64,000 bases of DNA, taken from assembly GCF_029867415.1 (NCBI RefSeq), contig NC_081181.1, positions 69,602,558-69,666,557 of the forward strand, written 5' to 3'. The notes beneath the pieces were generated by a model. The model was not told the DNA's origin, did no database searches, and saw nothing but the letters and a program-made list of their open reading frames with translations. Position numbers and translations under genes: made by a program. Positions within the stretch are counted from its first letter, which is position 1. The number at the start of each line of letters is the position of its first letter. Source of the stretch: Vicia villosa (taxonomy: Eukaryota; Streptophyta; Magnoliopsida; Fabales; Fabaceae). Below are positions 44,487 through 57,845 of the stretch, piece by piece.

Positions 44487-44888
44487 AAATGTCTATTTCG
44501 AATTAGTGCAGAAATGGGCATTTCTTAATATTCTAGATTTCGACCAACAAAACCTTTCAGTATCCCTCAATTCATAACATCATAGCAATCATAACCATTT
44601 TTTCAAAAACGTCTAATCAAGACATGCGTGCAACAGTTTCATCATTGCTACCTATAGAAATCAGTTCCCAAGAAACAATAACCTTTTCTTTCTCTTATGA
44701 AGAAGCACCACGTGTCCCACTAACTTTTTGAAATGTACACTCTCCAACTGCCATAGCACTTCTATAAATACTCATGTTCTTCATTGTGTCATTCCGTTCC
44801 TGCAAATTTTGGAAATTCTTAACAAATGTTAAAGAAAATCTCATTTTCTTCCCTATTTCAATCTTCAATCCATGCACATTTCCTGACA

Positions 44889-45249
44889 ATGTCATCAAAA
44901 CAACACCAGAAATCCAAGAACGTGAAGGATGCAGGAACTTCAAAAGATTTTACTCCTCAATCTGAGCTTACCAACAAGATTGTGGCTTCTGGGAATCACA
45001 AATTCATATCACCTCCAAAGCTTACTCAAGAACAAAAAGTTATCTATGCTTCCCATGTACTCATTCCTTTTTCACTTTCTAGCAAAACCATAGGTTTTAT
45101 GGGCCCTTTGATCTCTACAAGAAATCTAGAAAAATATGTAGAGGTTTTCCCTGTTTACCATGTGACTTAACCCATAGCCAATAAGGCTAAACCCCCTATA
45201 GAGGACATTAATAATTCTGCCAAAAAACCAACAAAAGCCTATAAGGAAA
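44889..45249 (+). pseudogene. antisense PMD gene fragment of a T1 relative
   Basis: The frame from ATG 44889 (MSSKQHQKSKNV) parallels the N terminus of T1 antisense gene 1: KLTQEQKVIYASHVLIPFSL and SSKTIGFMGPL align with EEHAIYASQVIIPFEL and SEKTCAFMGPL. A stop (TAA, 45168-45170) follows after 93 residues, and weaker similarity runs to 45249, where a Helitron end cuts it. The upstream spacing from the LTR is as in T1. Confidence 0.75.
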
Positions 45250-46612
<1,363 letters not shown>

Positions 46613-47645
46613 GGGCCGACCCAATCAAGTTGGAGGCCCTGTTCTAATATAAAAAATGGGCCTAAATTTTTAATTAAAAAAATAATTTTAATAATTAAAA
46701 ATAACAAATAAAAAATAAAATTATTTATTAACCAAACAAAGCACCACAAAACTCAGTATTTCTTATCTCCTAATAGTTGTGAAATTATATCCCTACAATA
46801 AATATTACATTAATAGTAAGAAAATCAATTAAATTAAGTAGAAGTAATTATAAATTAATTATAAATCAAAATTGACAATAAATAATTAGATATTAGATAT
46901 AAAAAAGTTAAACTAATATAATATATAATACAATATCCAACTAATGCCCATTCAAATAATAACATTGACAATTCATACTGTATAATTCATTTTTCTTTTT
47001 TTTTTTATTAAAAATTAACTTTCCAATGTTCATCTTCATCCACAAAATAACTATTCAATTGTAAAAATTAACTTTCCAATGTTCATCATCATCCACAAAA
47101 TAACTATCCATTAGTACTACAGTAATAGTAATAATAATGCAGATTCTTACAATTTTCATCCAAAAAGTTCTCAACAAATTCACAGAATACTCTATTGTAT
47201 TTAACTATCCATCTTTTTTCTACCTTCAAATTACATTCACATACTACTCAATAATCAATTGAACCATCCAAATTTCTTTACCTTCATATCACAGCAAAAA
47301 ATAAGCAAAAGAAAAGAAAAAGAACCTACCTGACATAGGAGATGAGAGCAACAACAACGTGATCTAGCGCCGTCGCGTTCGTTTTGTTGTATCTTGGTCG
47401 ATGTCGTCATAAATTGACGGTGGTTAATGGTGCGGCGTTTTGTTTGTTGTTACCTTGGTGCAGCATTTTGTTTCAGACTTACAATGGTGCAACATTTTTG
47501 TTAAGGTGTTGTTACAATGTTACTAACAACGGAGTCGCTAACGAGAGAAAGATGGAGAAGAGAACGCTTTGTTTTCCTTGTTTCACAATTGAGATTGTTT
47601 TGTTTTCCTTATTCATTTCATGCTTTGAGAACGTTTGGATGGTTT
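46613..47645. other. AT-rich region, possible hAT-like end; no gene
   Basis: It opens GGGCCGACCCAATCAAGTTG and soon shows GGAGGCCC and ATGGGCC, a style seen at ends of plant hAT-like elements; this is a weak inference. A direct repeat with 53-base spacing (TTAACTTTCCAATGTTCATC at about 47015 and 47068) lies further on. A 94-codon frame near 47384 has no recognisable domain and runs into the next LTR. Confidence 0.35.
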
Positions 47646-48778
47646 TGTTAGAACAAGATTTGTTCTGATCAATATTCTTAGTTTTGATGATAACAATGTA
47701 TATGAATTTTGTATGAGATAATGTGGTACTCTAATCCTATGCAATTTCCATTTCAGGAATCACATAAAGAGTATGCACAAAATCAGTGCAAGAAGCACTG
47801 ACTCAGAAGGTTCAGCATGCAACATCAGAACATGGTCTGGCAAGATATCAGAAGATGGTCAAGCAGAATCAGAACATGGTCTATGGAAGCATCAGAAGGA
47901 CTTGAGATCAGAAGTAGAAGCGCTGAAGTTCTCATGGTATCACGCTAAGAAGCACTTCAAGGTCAGAAGACAAGAAGATGCTCTGCACCAAGCTGTTTGA
48001 CTCTGATGATATCCAAACGTTGTTTACACAAACATCAGATCAGAAGCAAGTACAAGATGGCAGGCTACGCTGACTGACAAAAGGAACGTTAGAAGCTATT
48101 AAAGGCAACGTCAGTAGACACAGCGAAAGCAAGGCTCGAGGTAGTTGACAAAAGTGTGAAACATTAAATGCAATGTTGTACGGATTACGCAAAGCATTAA
48201 ATGCTCCCAACGGTCATCTTCTCAAACGCCTATAAATTGAAGTTCTGATGAGAAGCTGAATACAACACTTATGCAAATATACAGAAACGCTGTCAAATTC
48301 AAAAAGCTCTCAAACTTCATCTTCAACCTCACTACATTGCTGTTGTAATATATTAGTGAGGTTAAGCTTAAACTTAAGAGAAAATCACAGTTGTGATAAT
48401 AGCTTTTTAAGAAAAGCATTGTAACTCTTAAAAGAATTTATTTACATTAATTTGTAAGAACTAGAGTGATCAGGTTGTTGATCAGAATACTCTAGAAAGT
48501 CTTAGAGGGTATCTAAGCAGTTTGTTCCTAGAGTGATCAGGTTGTGATCAGTATACTCTAGAAGACTTAGAAGTTGTCTAAGTGGAAAACCATTGTAATC
48601 TTGTGTGATTAGTGGATTAAATCCTCAGGTGAGGTAAATTACTCCAAGGGGGTGGACTGGAGTAGTTTAGTTAACAACGAACCAGGATAAAAATCATTGT
48701 GCAAATAGTTTTTATCTTACAAGTTTTAAAGCTACACTTATTCAAACCCCCCCTTTCTAAGTGTTTTTCTATCCTTCA
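47646..48778 (+). repeat. Sirevirus S2: 5' LTR (1,133 bp)
   Basis: TGTTAGAACAAG...TATCCTTCA on the plus strand. A TATA-like CCTATAAATTG is at about 48228-48238. PBS TGGCATCAGAGC follows at 48781-48792. Confidence 0.9.
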
Positions 48779-48863
48779 ATTGGCATCAGAGCGCCGGTTC
48801 TAAGGTGCAAGCACTTAACCGTGTTTAGAAAAGATTCAGGAAGAGAAAAACGCTTAAGTCAAG

Positions 48864-49151
48864 ATGGCTGGTGAAGATCCAACAAATACATCTACATCTG
48901 GCTCTGCTGAGCAACAAAATGGAAATAGTAACAATGGTTATACTAGACCCCCAGTATTTGATGTTGAAAACTTTGAATACTGGAAAGATAAACTTGAAAG
49001 TTACTTCCTTGGTCTAGATGGTGACTTATGGGATCTGCTGATGGATGGTTACAAACATCCAGTGAAAGCTACTGATGTAAAGTTTACAAGACAAGAAATG
49101 AATGATGATCAAAAGAAGCAATTCAAAAATCATCATAAGTGTAGGACTGTT
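48864..49151 (+). pseudogene. gag: S2 gag, 5' part
   Basis: The frame starts with ATG 48864 and reads as the Sirevirus gag N terminus (NGYTRPPVFD, FEYWKDKLESYFLGLDGDLW). It ends at KCRT where S3 is inserted; the sequence resumes at 59055 after the target-site copy with LLNAISHAEYEKISNRETAY. The split is thus insertional. Confidence 0.9.
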
Positions 49152-50354
49152 TGAAGGATAGAAAAACACTTAGAAAGGGGGGGTTTGAATAAGTGTAGTC
49201 TAAAAACTTGAACGATAAAAACAATATGCACAGTTATTTTTATCCTGGTTCGTTGTTAACTAAACTACTCCAGTCCACCCCCACGGAGTGATTTACCTCA
49301 CCTGAGGATTTAATCCACTAATCGCAACAGATTACAATGGTTTTCCACTTAGTCCGCGACTAAGTCTTCTAGAGTATCCTGATCACAACCTGATCACTCC
49401 AGGAACAAATGCTTAGACACAAGCTAAGACTTTCTTAGAGTATCCTGACCACCACGTGATCACTCTAATTACAACTGCTTAGACACAAGCTAAGACTTCC
49501 TAGAGTATCCTGATCAACACTTGATCACTCTAGTTACTTACAAATTAATGTAATCAAATAAGAGTTTTACAATGCTTCTTAAAAGCTATAATCACAACAG
49601 TGATATTTCTCTTAACGTTTAAGCTTAATCTCACTAATATATTACAACATCAATGTAGTGAGCTTTGATGAAGATGAAGTTTCTGAGCTTTGAGTTTGAA
49701 CAGCGTTTCAGCAAGTTAATTGTTAGCAAATCGTCAACCTTGCTTCTCGTCAGAACTTCATATTTATAGGCACTTTGAGAAGATGACCGTTGGGCGCATT
49801 TAATGCTTTGCGTATTCCGTACAGGATTGCATTTAATGTTTCACGCTTTTGTCAACTACCTCGAGCCTTGTTCACGCTGTGTCTACTAACGTTGCCTTTA
49901 ATAGCTTTCAACGTTCCTTTTGTCAGTCAGCGTAGCCTGCCACCTGTACTTTCTTCTGATCTGATGTTTGTGAATAAAATATTTGAATATCATCAGAGTC
50001 AAACAGCTTGGTGCATAGCATCTTCTTGTCTTCTGACCTTGAAGTGCTTCTGAGCGTGATACCATGAGAACTTCAGTGTTTCTGCTTCTGATCTCAAGTT
50101 CTTCTGATGCTTCCATAGACCCATGTTCTGATTCTGCTTTGACCATCTTCTGATGTCTTGCCAGACCATGTTCTGATGTTGCATGCTGAACCTTCTGAGA
50201 CAAAGCTTCTGAGCGCTGATTTGTGCATACTCTTTATATATTTCCTGAAAGGGAAATTGCAATGTATTAGAGTACCACATTATCTCACACAAAATTCATA
50301 TCCTTGTTATCATCAAAACTAAGAATATTGATCAGAACAAATCTTGTTCTAACA
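49152..50354 (-). repeat. Sirevirus S3: 3' LTR (1,203 bp)
   Basis: It pairs with 57846-59054. About ten substitutions and a G-run length change are seen between them. TSD CTGTT is at 49147-49151. The minus-strand TATA-like CCTATAAATA is at 49761-49770. Confidence 0.93.
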
Positions 50355-51569
50355 ATCTCCCCTTTTTTGATGATGACAAAAACATATATAAATGATATGA
50401 ATTTGCGATCATAAAGAGCAGACGGCTAAAGACAAATTACACAGCTATAGCATAAGCATGTGAATATGTCTCCCCCTGAGATTAACAATCTCCCCCTGAG
50501 ATGAATAATCTCCCCCTGAAATTAATACTAGAAGAATTTTATAAATAAAAGACTTCCCTGATTATTTCGGTAGAGACGTTCACAGTGCTTGATCTTCAGA
50601 ACATTCATTACTTCTGATTTCTGCTTCCATAGGACAGCTTCAGAACATTGAATTTCTTTAGATCCTTAGAACATTCACAGCTTCTGACTTTTGCTTCCAT
50701 CGGACAGCTTCAGAACTTGAATTTCTTTGATCTTCAGAACATTCACAGCTTCTGACTTTTGCTTCCATCGGACAGCTTTAGAACTTGAATTTCTTTGATC
50801 TTCAGAACATTCACAGCTTCTGACTTTTGCTTCCATCGGACAGCTTCAGAACTTGAATTTCTTTGATCTTCAGAACATTCACAACTTCTGATTCTTGCTT
50901 CCATTGGGACAGCTTCAGAGCTTGAATTTCTTCTTACATCACTTCATGCTAGATTGTATCAGAACATTGTTGAATGTACTAGAGCATCATCAGAGCATCT
51001 CTACATCCTGAAATGTTACAGAACAAAACTAAACGACAAAAGTCAGCATGAATGAATCAGAACATAAAATATGTTTCAGAAACATAATATGTATCAGAGC
51101 CATATAAGCCATATAGAATGTATCAGAACAAATAGACATTCAGAATCAGATCATATTCTATCATCAGAATATCTGAACATTCTTCCTTCTTGCTTCTGAT
51201 TCTGAAGCTTCATAGCACTCAGCTTGCTTCAAGAATCCAAGGGCTTGACTCATCTTGTTGCTTCTTATGTTGATCTTTAAAGAGAATCTTCAATTCCTGC
51301 AACAACACAACTTAAAGTGTAGAACTTTGCAAGTTCTGTTAGTAAAGCAACTGATTAAATCAAATCATTTATCACATATTTCTCCCCCTTTTTGTCATAT
51401 CATCAAAAACATAAAAGATTCAGATAAAAACAAAAAGAAACACACGGAAGAAAAAGGATGATTTTCATTGAAGTTCAAACAGACAAGTACAGAAGTACAC
51501 GAAGAGAAGGAAGACAAGATGCACAAAACAGATGCAACAAAAGCAAAAACAAAACAACAAAGACTCAAT
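50355..51569. repeat. S3 3' region: PPT cluster and 68-bp tandem repeats
   Basis: PPT-like GGGGAG motifs (minus) lie at 50357-50365 and three times at about 50468-50520. Five copies of a 68-bp unit (TTCACAGCTTCTGACTTTTG with CAGCTTCAGAACTTGAATTT) occupy about 50591-50930. Another PPT-like block is at about 51378-51395. The rest is untranslated sequence. Confidence 0.8.
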
Positions 51570-54033
51570 CTAAGACGACCCTAGCCTTGACAGGATCTTG
51601 GCCAGCATCTCTTGAACCCCATTGTTGTTCTCATTCTGCTTCTCTATGAAAGCTCTAAACTCAGCATTGACTGAGCTTTGCTCTTCCTGGTTCTTCTGAA
51701 GAACTTCCAGAGTCCTTGCAAGACGGGAAGGTTCATCAGAAGAAGCTTCACAGCTTCTATCCACAGGGATGGCATTATGATCCGTGGCTTCCATAGTTAG
51801 ATCATTTACAGGATTTTCCTCAACAGGAATGGTTTCATCAACATGATCTTCAGCATCTGCTTCTTGCATAGAAGCATCTTCATATTCTGCAGCCGGAATC
51901 TCAGAATCTCCATTCTCAAGTGCCTGAAGAATGGCAGCTAGATTCCTGGGAGCAGAAGGACCTTCAACTTCTGGTGGGTCAACAACTTCTGGAATGACCA
52001 AGCTTGGGTCTTCCTTAGAAGGGTTTTCCCTCAGAAAGTCAAAGAGGGTCTTGAAATCCCCAAGTAGAACAGGATATTGAGGTATCCAGACCACAATCTC
52101 CCTGCAAGGATTGACTTCCAATGCAGCAGCCAATCTTGCTACTTCCAATTCATCCACAAACTGCTTCTCCTCAGCAGCAACACAATTTCTGAGAGGATGG
52201 TAGTATATACCATTATCACCCTCCAGAAGGTAACCAGGGTAACCAGGGGCAGCAGCCACTAGTCTTTTCTGTACTCCCATTGCTTCTACTTGAAAATCCT
52301 TGCGAAATCTTCTCTAGAGATTTCTTGTAGAAACATCATCCAGACCATTTAGAAATGCATCCTTCAGAAGATCTAGACTGCTGATCACCTCATGTCTGAA
52401 AAGTTCCAGGTGGGTATAGGGTTCAGGTTCAGGCGGATTGAAGGTGAATTTGTAGTCAGGGTAGAGAAGACAGTAGGGTTTGGATTTTTTGGTAGGTAAG
52501 GGATGGGATATAGAAGGTGGAGGTGCGGTGGATGAGGAAGAAGGGATATCTGAGAGAATGATTGATGAGGATGGAATATCAGAAAGGATAGGTTGAGAAG
52601 AGGATGGAGTATTTGTAAAGGGAATTGGTGAGAAAGATTTATCAGAAGGAGTTGGGGGAAGAATACTTAGAGGTGTGGAGTTTAGAATGGGAGAGGAGAA
52701 AGATGATGGAGAAGGATTTGGTAAAGTGAAGTTTACTTTTGGTTCAGATGAAGGTGATTGGAAAGATGCTTTAGGGACAAAAGGAGGTGGGAGTAAAAAC
52801 TTGCCTGGAGATTTGTACAGAAGAAGAAGAAGATCTGGTTCTGCGAAAGGAATCTCTGATCCTTTTCTCCCTTCGTTCTTCAGAGTCCACCTTGTCAGGA
52901 TCATATGTGACTCTCAACTTCTTGGCTTTCTTAACCTCATCTTCTCGGGCTTTTCTTTTTAGCCTAGCCTTTAGTTCCTTCTGATCCTTCTTCAGAAGAT
53001 CAGCCTTGGACGGAAGTACTCTGCCATGGATCCTAGCAGGATCAATATCTGATTGCTTTCTAACACAATCTTCCAGGTAAAGCTTGACAACCTGATGCAG
53101 TTCCTTTTGAAACAAAGAGGCAAAACCTTCAACAGCAACTCTTCTTGACAGGATGTCAGGAAAGCTTGTGCACACAGAAGGTACATTTTGAATGAGTTCC
53201 AGTCTGAACAAATCCACACCATTGAAAATGGGACCTTGAACTACTCCAAGAAAATGGGACGCATTGAGTTTTCTGATGGAGTCCAGCACTTTGCTTTCAA
53301 TCAGGATGTCTGAAATCATTCTTCAAAAAGGAATAGTCGTTCTTGGAATATGAGGGTACTTCGCCCTTTCGTCTTCTCTTGACTCAAAGATAGAAGTCTT
53401 CAGATTCTCAAATAGAATATGAGAGATGTTGATCTCAGTCTTTTTGCCAATGCAGAAAAGAGTATACTTGTGATCCGGACTGATGTAGGAGGAGGAGAGC
53501 ATCCTCTTTCTATGGTGAAGGGAACCCAGAATAATCTCAGCCCATACTTTATAAAACGGCCTTAAGGTGCCTGTGTTATTAGAGTCAATTCCAAAAGTCT
53601 GAGAGATTTGTTGTTCAACTTTAGACCAATCAACTGTTGCATGTCGAAAACCAGACCAACCTTCTTCATCATTCAGATTGTACAGCTTCCTGATGAGCTT
53701 TTCAGTGATAACCACTTCATGCCCTAGCACGGATGAAATGATGGCAGTTGGGGTAACCGTTGCATGTACCCAGAAATCCTTCACAAGTTCAGGATAAATT
53801 GGACCAACCAATACATCAAGATATTTAGACCATCCTTGCTCAAAGATTCTTGCATCACACTTAAAGCCATTTGCTTTTAGGTTGTTGATGTCCACAGCAG
53901 ATTCACATAGAACTTCCAGTTCTTTCGTGGGTATTAAGCATGTTTTCAATGGAGCATACTCATATTTGCGTAGAAGGATCTGTGTAGAAGTGAGCCTTTC
54001 TTTTGAATTTGATGAACAAGAAGATGAGTTCAT
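51570..54033 (-). pseudogene. S3 extra ORF, broken by stop and frameshifts
   Basis: Homologous to the intact ORF at 1432-4023. From ATG 54033 the frame runs 236 codons (VGPIYPELVKDFWVHATV, VWAEIILGSLHHRKR) and stops at 53323-53325 after TTIPF, where the intact copy has IPFGRI: a single Gly-to-stop change. It continues in frame at 53319-52771, shifts to 52904-52314 (Pro/Ser-rich) and again to 52280-51570 (EIVVWIPQYPVLLGDFKTLF, matching the intact copy). At least one stop and two frame changes make it a pseudogene. The ends of the homology match, so it was once full length. Confidence 0.82.
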
Positions 54034-54363
54034 GATGATTATGCTTTGAGATCAAATCAAAAACTAGGGTTTGAAAAGAAATGCAACGAAGGGGATGCAC
54101 TAAAGAGAGAGAAAGAGAGAAAAAAAGGGAATGAAGATGAAGCGGGTTATTTAAATGATTTGAAAATAAAGAAATCATTATGCATTTAATGAGAAATGAC
54201 ATTAGGAGAGAGAACACAGTAAATGAAATGATTTAACACAGTTACCTAGGTCGGCGTCTTTTCAACTGCACGCTTTGTACTAACCGTACAGACACGTGTT
54301 CACCATCAGATAATAGATGACAGCTATAAAAATTTTAATAGACTTTACGCCTTCTGATTCTGA

Positions 54364-55950
54364 TCACTGCTTCTGATTGTCATTCTTAAGGAATGATCTT
54401 GTTCTGATAGGATCATCTTTCTTTCCAAGGATCGCATCTTCTGAATGAGCTGAAGCAAGTCTAGGTGATCTTCTGACTGTTGGTTCTTCAAAGATTCTCA
54501 GATTCTCTAAAGATGCAGCAACTTGATCTTCTGATCCATTGCTTCTGAGACTTCCAGCTTCTGCAGCTTTGCTTCTTGGTTCTACTGCTTCTGATATATC
54601 AATATCAAAATCTGCAAAATTCTCAAACTGCTTTGGTTTTTCAAGACCAAGCTTATCATCAAACCTGATATTGATTGATTCTTCTACAATCAATGTTTCA
54701 GTATTGTATACTCTGTAGCCTTTAGAGCATTCAGAATATCCAAGAAGGAAACACTTTTGTGCTTTAGAATCAAACTTACCAAGATGATCTTTAGTATTCA
54801 GAATAAAACATACACATCCAAAAGGATGGAAATATGAAATGTTGGGCTTTCTGTTCTTCCACAATTCATAAGGAGTCTTATTTAGAATAGGTCTGATAGA
54901 GATTCTATTCTGAATATAACATGCAGTGTTTATTGCTTCTGCCCAGAAATGCTTAGCCATATTGGTTTCATTGATCATGGTTCTGGCCATTTCTTGTAGA
55001 GTCCTATTCTTTCGCTCTACAACTCCATTTTGCCGTGGAGTTCTAGGACAAGAGAAATCATGGGCAATACCATTTTCTTTGAAGAACTCCTCAAAGAATT
55101 TGTTCTCAAATTCACCACCATGATCACTTCTGACCTTTATGATCTTGCACTCCTTCTCAGATTGGATCTGAGTGCAGAATTCAAAGAACACTGAATGAGA
55201 CTCATCCTTGTGTTTCAAGAACTTTACCCATGTCCAGCGGCTATAATCATCAACGATGACTAATCCATATTTCTTCCCTCTGACAGATGCTGTTTTGACT
55301 GGGCCAAACAGATCAATGTGCAAGAGTTCTAACGGCCTTGAGGTAGAAACAACATTCTTAGACTTGAATGCAGGTCTGGAGAACTTGCCCTTCTGACATG
55401 CTTCACAAAGAGCATCTGATTTGTATTTCAGATTTGGGAGTCCTCTGACCAGATTTAGTTTGTTAATCTGAGAAATCTTTCTCAAACTAGCATGTCCTAA
55501 TCTTCTGTGCCAGACCCATTGCTCCTCAGAAACAGACATAAGACAAGTTACCTTCTGTTTCTCAAGATCAGAAAGATCAATCTTATAAATGTTGTTCTTC
55601 CTCTTGCCTGTAAATAGGATTGAGCCATCCTTCTGACTTACAACCTTGCAAGACTTTTGATTGAAGATTATATCATAACCATTGTCACTTAATTGACTTA
55701 TGGACAATAAGTTATGCGTTAATCCTTCTACAAGAAGTACATTAGTTATGGAAGGAGAGTTATCAAGACTTATGGTTCCAGAGCCAATGATTTTGCCCTT
55801 CTGATCTCCTCCAAACTTGACTTCTCCACCTGGTTTAAGCACCAGATCTTGGAATGTAGACCTTCTTCTCGTCATGTGTCGCGAGCACCCAGAGTCCAGG
55901 TACCATGACATTTTGCTTTCTGTCCTCTTTGCCGCCAAGGATATCTGCAA
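54364..55950 (-). CDS. pol: S3 protease-integrase ORF lacking RT and RNase H (528 aa)
   Basis: The frame has a retropepsin-like start (SWYLDSGCSRHMT), a GAG-pre-integrase zinc finger (VWHRRLGHASLRK...CEACQKGK), and an integrase core with D (LHIDLFGPV), D (VRSDHGGEFEN) and E (GVVERKNRTLQEM) present. After integrase comes the usual linker (RRSPRLASAHS, DPIRTRSFLKND), then a stop at 54364-54366. RT should begin here but does not; non-coding sequence leading to the extra ORF follows. No ATG marks the start; it would be reached by frameshift from gag. The reading frame is open, so integrase could still be made. Confidence 0.88.
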   Translation of the reverse strand: MQISLAAKRTESKMSWYLDSGCSRHMTRRRSTFQDLVLKPGGEVKFGGDQKGKIIGSGTISLDNSPSITNVLLVEGLTHNLLSISQLSDNGYDIIFNQKSCKVVSQKDGSILFTGKRKNNIYKIDLSDLEKQKVTCLMSVSEEQWVWHRRLGHASLRKISQINKLNLVRGLPNLKYKSDALCEACQKGKFSRPAFKSKNVVSTSRPLELLHIDLFGPVKTASVRGKKYGLVIVDDYSRWTWVKFLKHKDESHSVFFEFCTQIQSEKECKIIKVRSDHGGEFENKFFEEFFKENGIAHDFSCPRTPRQNGVVERKNRTLQEMARTMINETNMAKHFWAEAINTACYIQNRISIRPILNKTPYELWKNRKPNISYFHPFGCVCFILNTKDHLGKFDSKAQKCFLLGYSECSKGYRVYNTETLIVEESINIRFDDKLGLEKPKQFENFADFDIDISEAVEPRSKAAEAGSLRSNGSEDQVAASLENLRIFEEPTVRRSPRLASAHSEDAILGKKDDPIRTRSFLKNDNQKQ

Positions 55951-56106
55951 CAGAAATTATCTTCTCCTTAGGTACCTACAATTTCTTGGGTCCTTTCTTG
56001 TTAGTTCTCCTCAAGTTCTGATTGAACTTGGGTTTAGCAAAATATTTAACAGGAGGAACAGCATGATATTCTTTAGGTTTGTCAGCATGATATTTCTTAG
56101 GATGTG

Positions 56107-57759
56107 TCACAAGCTTCTTGGTGTGAACAGTGTTAAACTTCTGTGCATGTGAAGTGAGCCTAATATCATGTGATGGCCATATTTGAACTGATTATACAAT
56201 GGCTTGTATGTGATCTTCAGATCATCAATAGGTTCAAATTTATGTGAGGTATCACCCTCATAGCCAAAACCAAACCTTCTGTTTCCAGAAACACCATATA
56301 TCATAGAAGCAAGATGACTTATGCCAATACTTCTAGATAAGAACTTTCTGAAGCTCGAGTCATATTCTTTCAGAATATGATTCATGCTAGGAATGGATTT
56401 TTCTATTTCAGAAGGAGATCCACTATCTTTGGATATATTTAAAACTTTTTCCTTCAGTTCAGAATTTTCCAGTTCCAGCTTCTTAGTTTCAAATTCAAAA
56501 TGCTTTTTCAGCTTTTTGTATTTGATACTAAGATGAGCCTTGAGTTCCAGAAGTTCTGTTAAACTGGACACTAACTCTTCTCTAGATAGTTCAGAAAATA
56601 CCTCTTCAGAATCTGATTCTGATGTAGATTCTGATCCATCATCTTCTGTAGCCATCAGCGCAAAGTTGGCTTGCTCTCCTTCAGAGTCTGATTCTGATTC
56701 AGATTCAGAATCATCCCATGTTGTCATAAGACCTTTCTTCTTATGAAACTTCTTCTTGGGATTCTCCTTCTGAAGTTTTGGACACTCGTTCTTGTAATGT
56801 CCAGGCTCATTGCACTCATAGCAGACAACCTTCTTCTTGTTAGATCTTCTGTCACCAGAAGATTCTCCTCGTTCAAATCTCTTTGAACTTCTGAAGCCTC
56901 TGAACTTCCTTTGCTTGCTCTTCCAGAGTTGGTTTACCCTTCTAGAGATCATGGACAGTTCATCTTCTTCTTCAGATTCTGATTCTTCAGGATCTTCTTC
57001 TCTAGCCTGAAAAGCGTTAGTGCATTTTTTAACATTAGATTTTAATGCAATAGACTTACCTTTCTTCTGAGGCTCGTTTGCATCCAGCTCTATTTCATGG
57101 CTTCTCAAGGCACTGATAAGCTCTTCCAAAGAAACTTCATTCAGATTCTTGGCAATCTTGAATGCAGTCACCATTGGACCCCATCTTCTGGGTAAGCTTC
57201 TGATAATCTTCTTTACATGATCAGCCTTGGTGTAGCCTTTATCCAGAACTCTCAATCCAGCAGTTAGAGTTTGAAATCTTGAGAACATCTTCTCAATATC
57301 TTCATCATCCTCCATCTTGAAGGCTTCATATTTCTGGAATAGAGCAAGAGCTTTAGTCTCCTTGACTTGAGCATTTCCTTCATGAGTCATTTTCAAGGAC
57401 TCATATATGTCATGGGCCGTTTCCCTATTAGATATCTTCTCATACTCAGCATGAGAGATAGCATTCAGCAAAACAGTCCTGCATTTGTGATGATTTTTGA
57501 AATCTTTCTTTTGATCATCAGTCATTTCGCTTCTCGTGAGCCTTACACCAGTAGCTTTAACAGGATGTTTGTAACCATCCAACAGAAGATCCCATAAATC
57601 AGCATCCAGACCAAGAAAGTAACTTTCCAGTTTATCTTTCCAGTATTCAATGTTTTCACCATCAAATACTGGTGGTCTAGTATAACCATTGTTACCGTTG
57701 TATTGCTCAGCAGAGCCAGATGTAGATGCAGTTGGATTTGTATGAACTTCACCAGCCAT
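56107..57759 (-). CDS. gag: S3 Gag (550 aa, C-terminally frameshifted)
   Basis: It starts at ATG 57759 (MAGEVHTNPT). It has the copia gag domain and a CCHC knuckle (CYECNEPGHYKNEC, about residues 310-323), with acidic and coiled-coil-like stretches after it. Compared with S1 the frame shifts near 56172: FKYGHHMILGS replaces FKYGHSHDIRH, consistent with loss of one G. The last ~25 residues are therefore abnormal, and about 60 normal residues before protease lie in another frame. Confidence 0.88.
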   Translation of the reverse strand: MAGEVHTNPTASTSGSAEQYNGNNGYTRPPVFDGENIEYWKDKLESYFLGLDADLWDLLLDGYKHPVKATGVRLTRSEMTDDQKKDFKNHHKCRTVLLNAISHAEYEKISNRETAHDIYESLKMTHEGNAQVKETKALALFQKYEAFKMEDDEDIEKMFSRFQTLTAGLRVLDKGYTKADHVKKIIRSLPRRWGPMVTAFKIAKNLNEVSLEELISALRSHEIELDANEPQKKGKSIALKSNVKKCTNAFQAREEDPEESESEEEDELSMISRRVNQLWKSKQRKFRGFRSSKRFERGESSGDRRSNKKKVVCYECNEPGHYKNECPKLQKENPKKKFHKKKGLMTTWDDSESESESDSEGEQANFALMATEDDGSESTSESDSEEVFSELSREELVSSLTELLELKAHLSIKYKKLKKHFEFETKKLELENSELKEKVLNISKDSGSPSEIEKSIPSMNHILKEYDSSFRKFLSRSIGISHLASMIYGVSGNRRFGFGYEGDTSHKFEPIDDLKITYKPLYNQFKYGHHMILGSLHMHRSLTLFTPRSL

Positions 57760-57845
57760 CTTTTACTGAAGCGTTTTTCTCTTCCTAAATCTTTTCTAAA
57801 CACGGTTAAGTGCTTGCACCTTAGAACCGGCGCTCTGATGCCAAT

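Noticed and set aside
47384..47668. 94-codon plus frame before the S2 LTR
   Set aside because: It runs into the LTR and contains no recognisable domain.
49790..50292. Frames of about 90-100 codons in S3 LTRs, repeated at 58490-58992
   Set aside because: LTR sequence with chance open frames; no domain.
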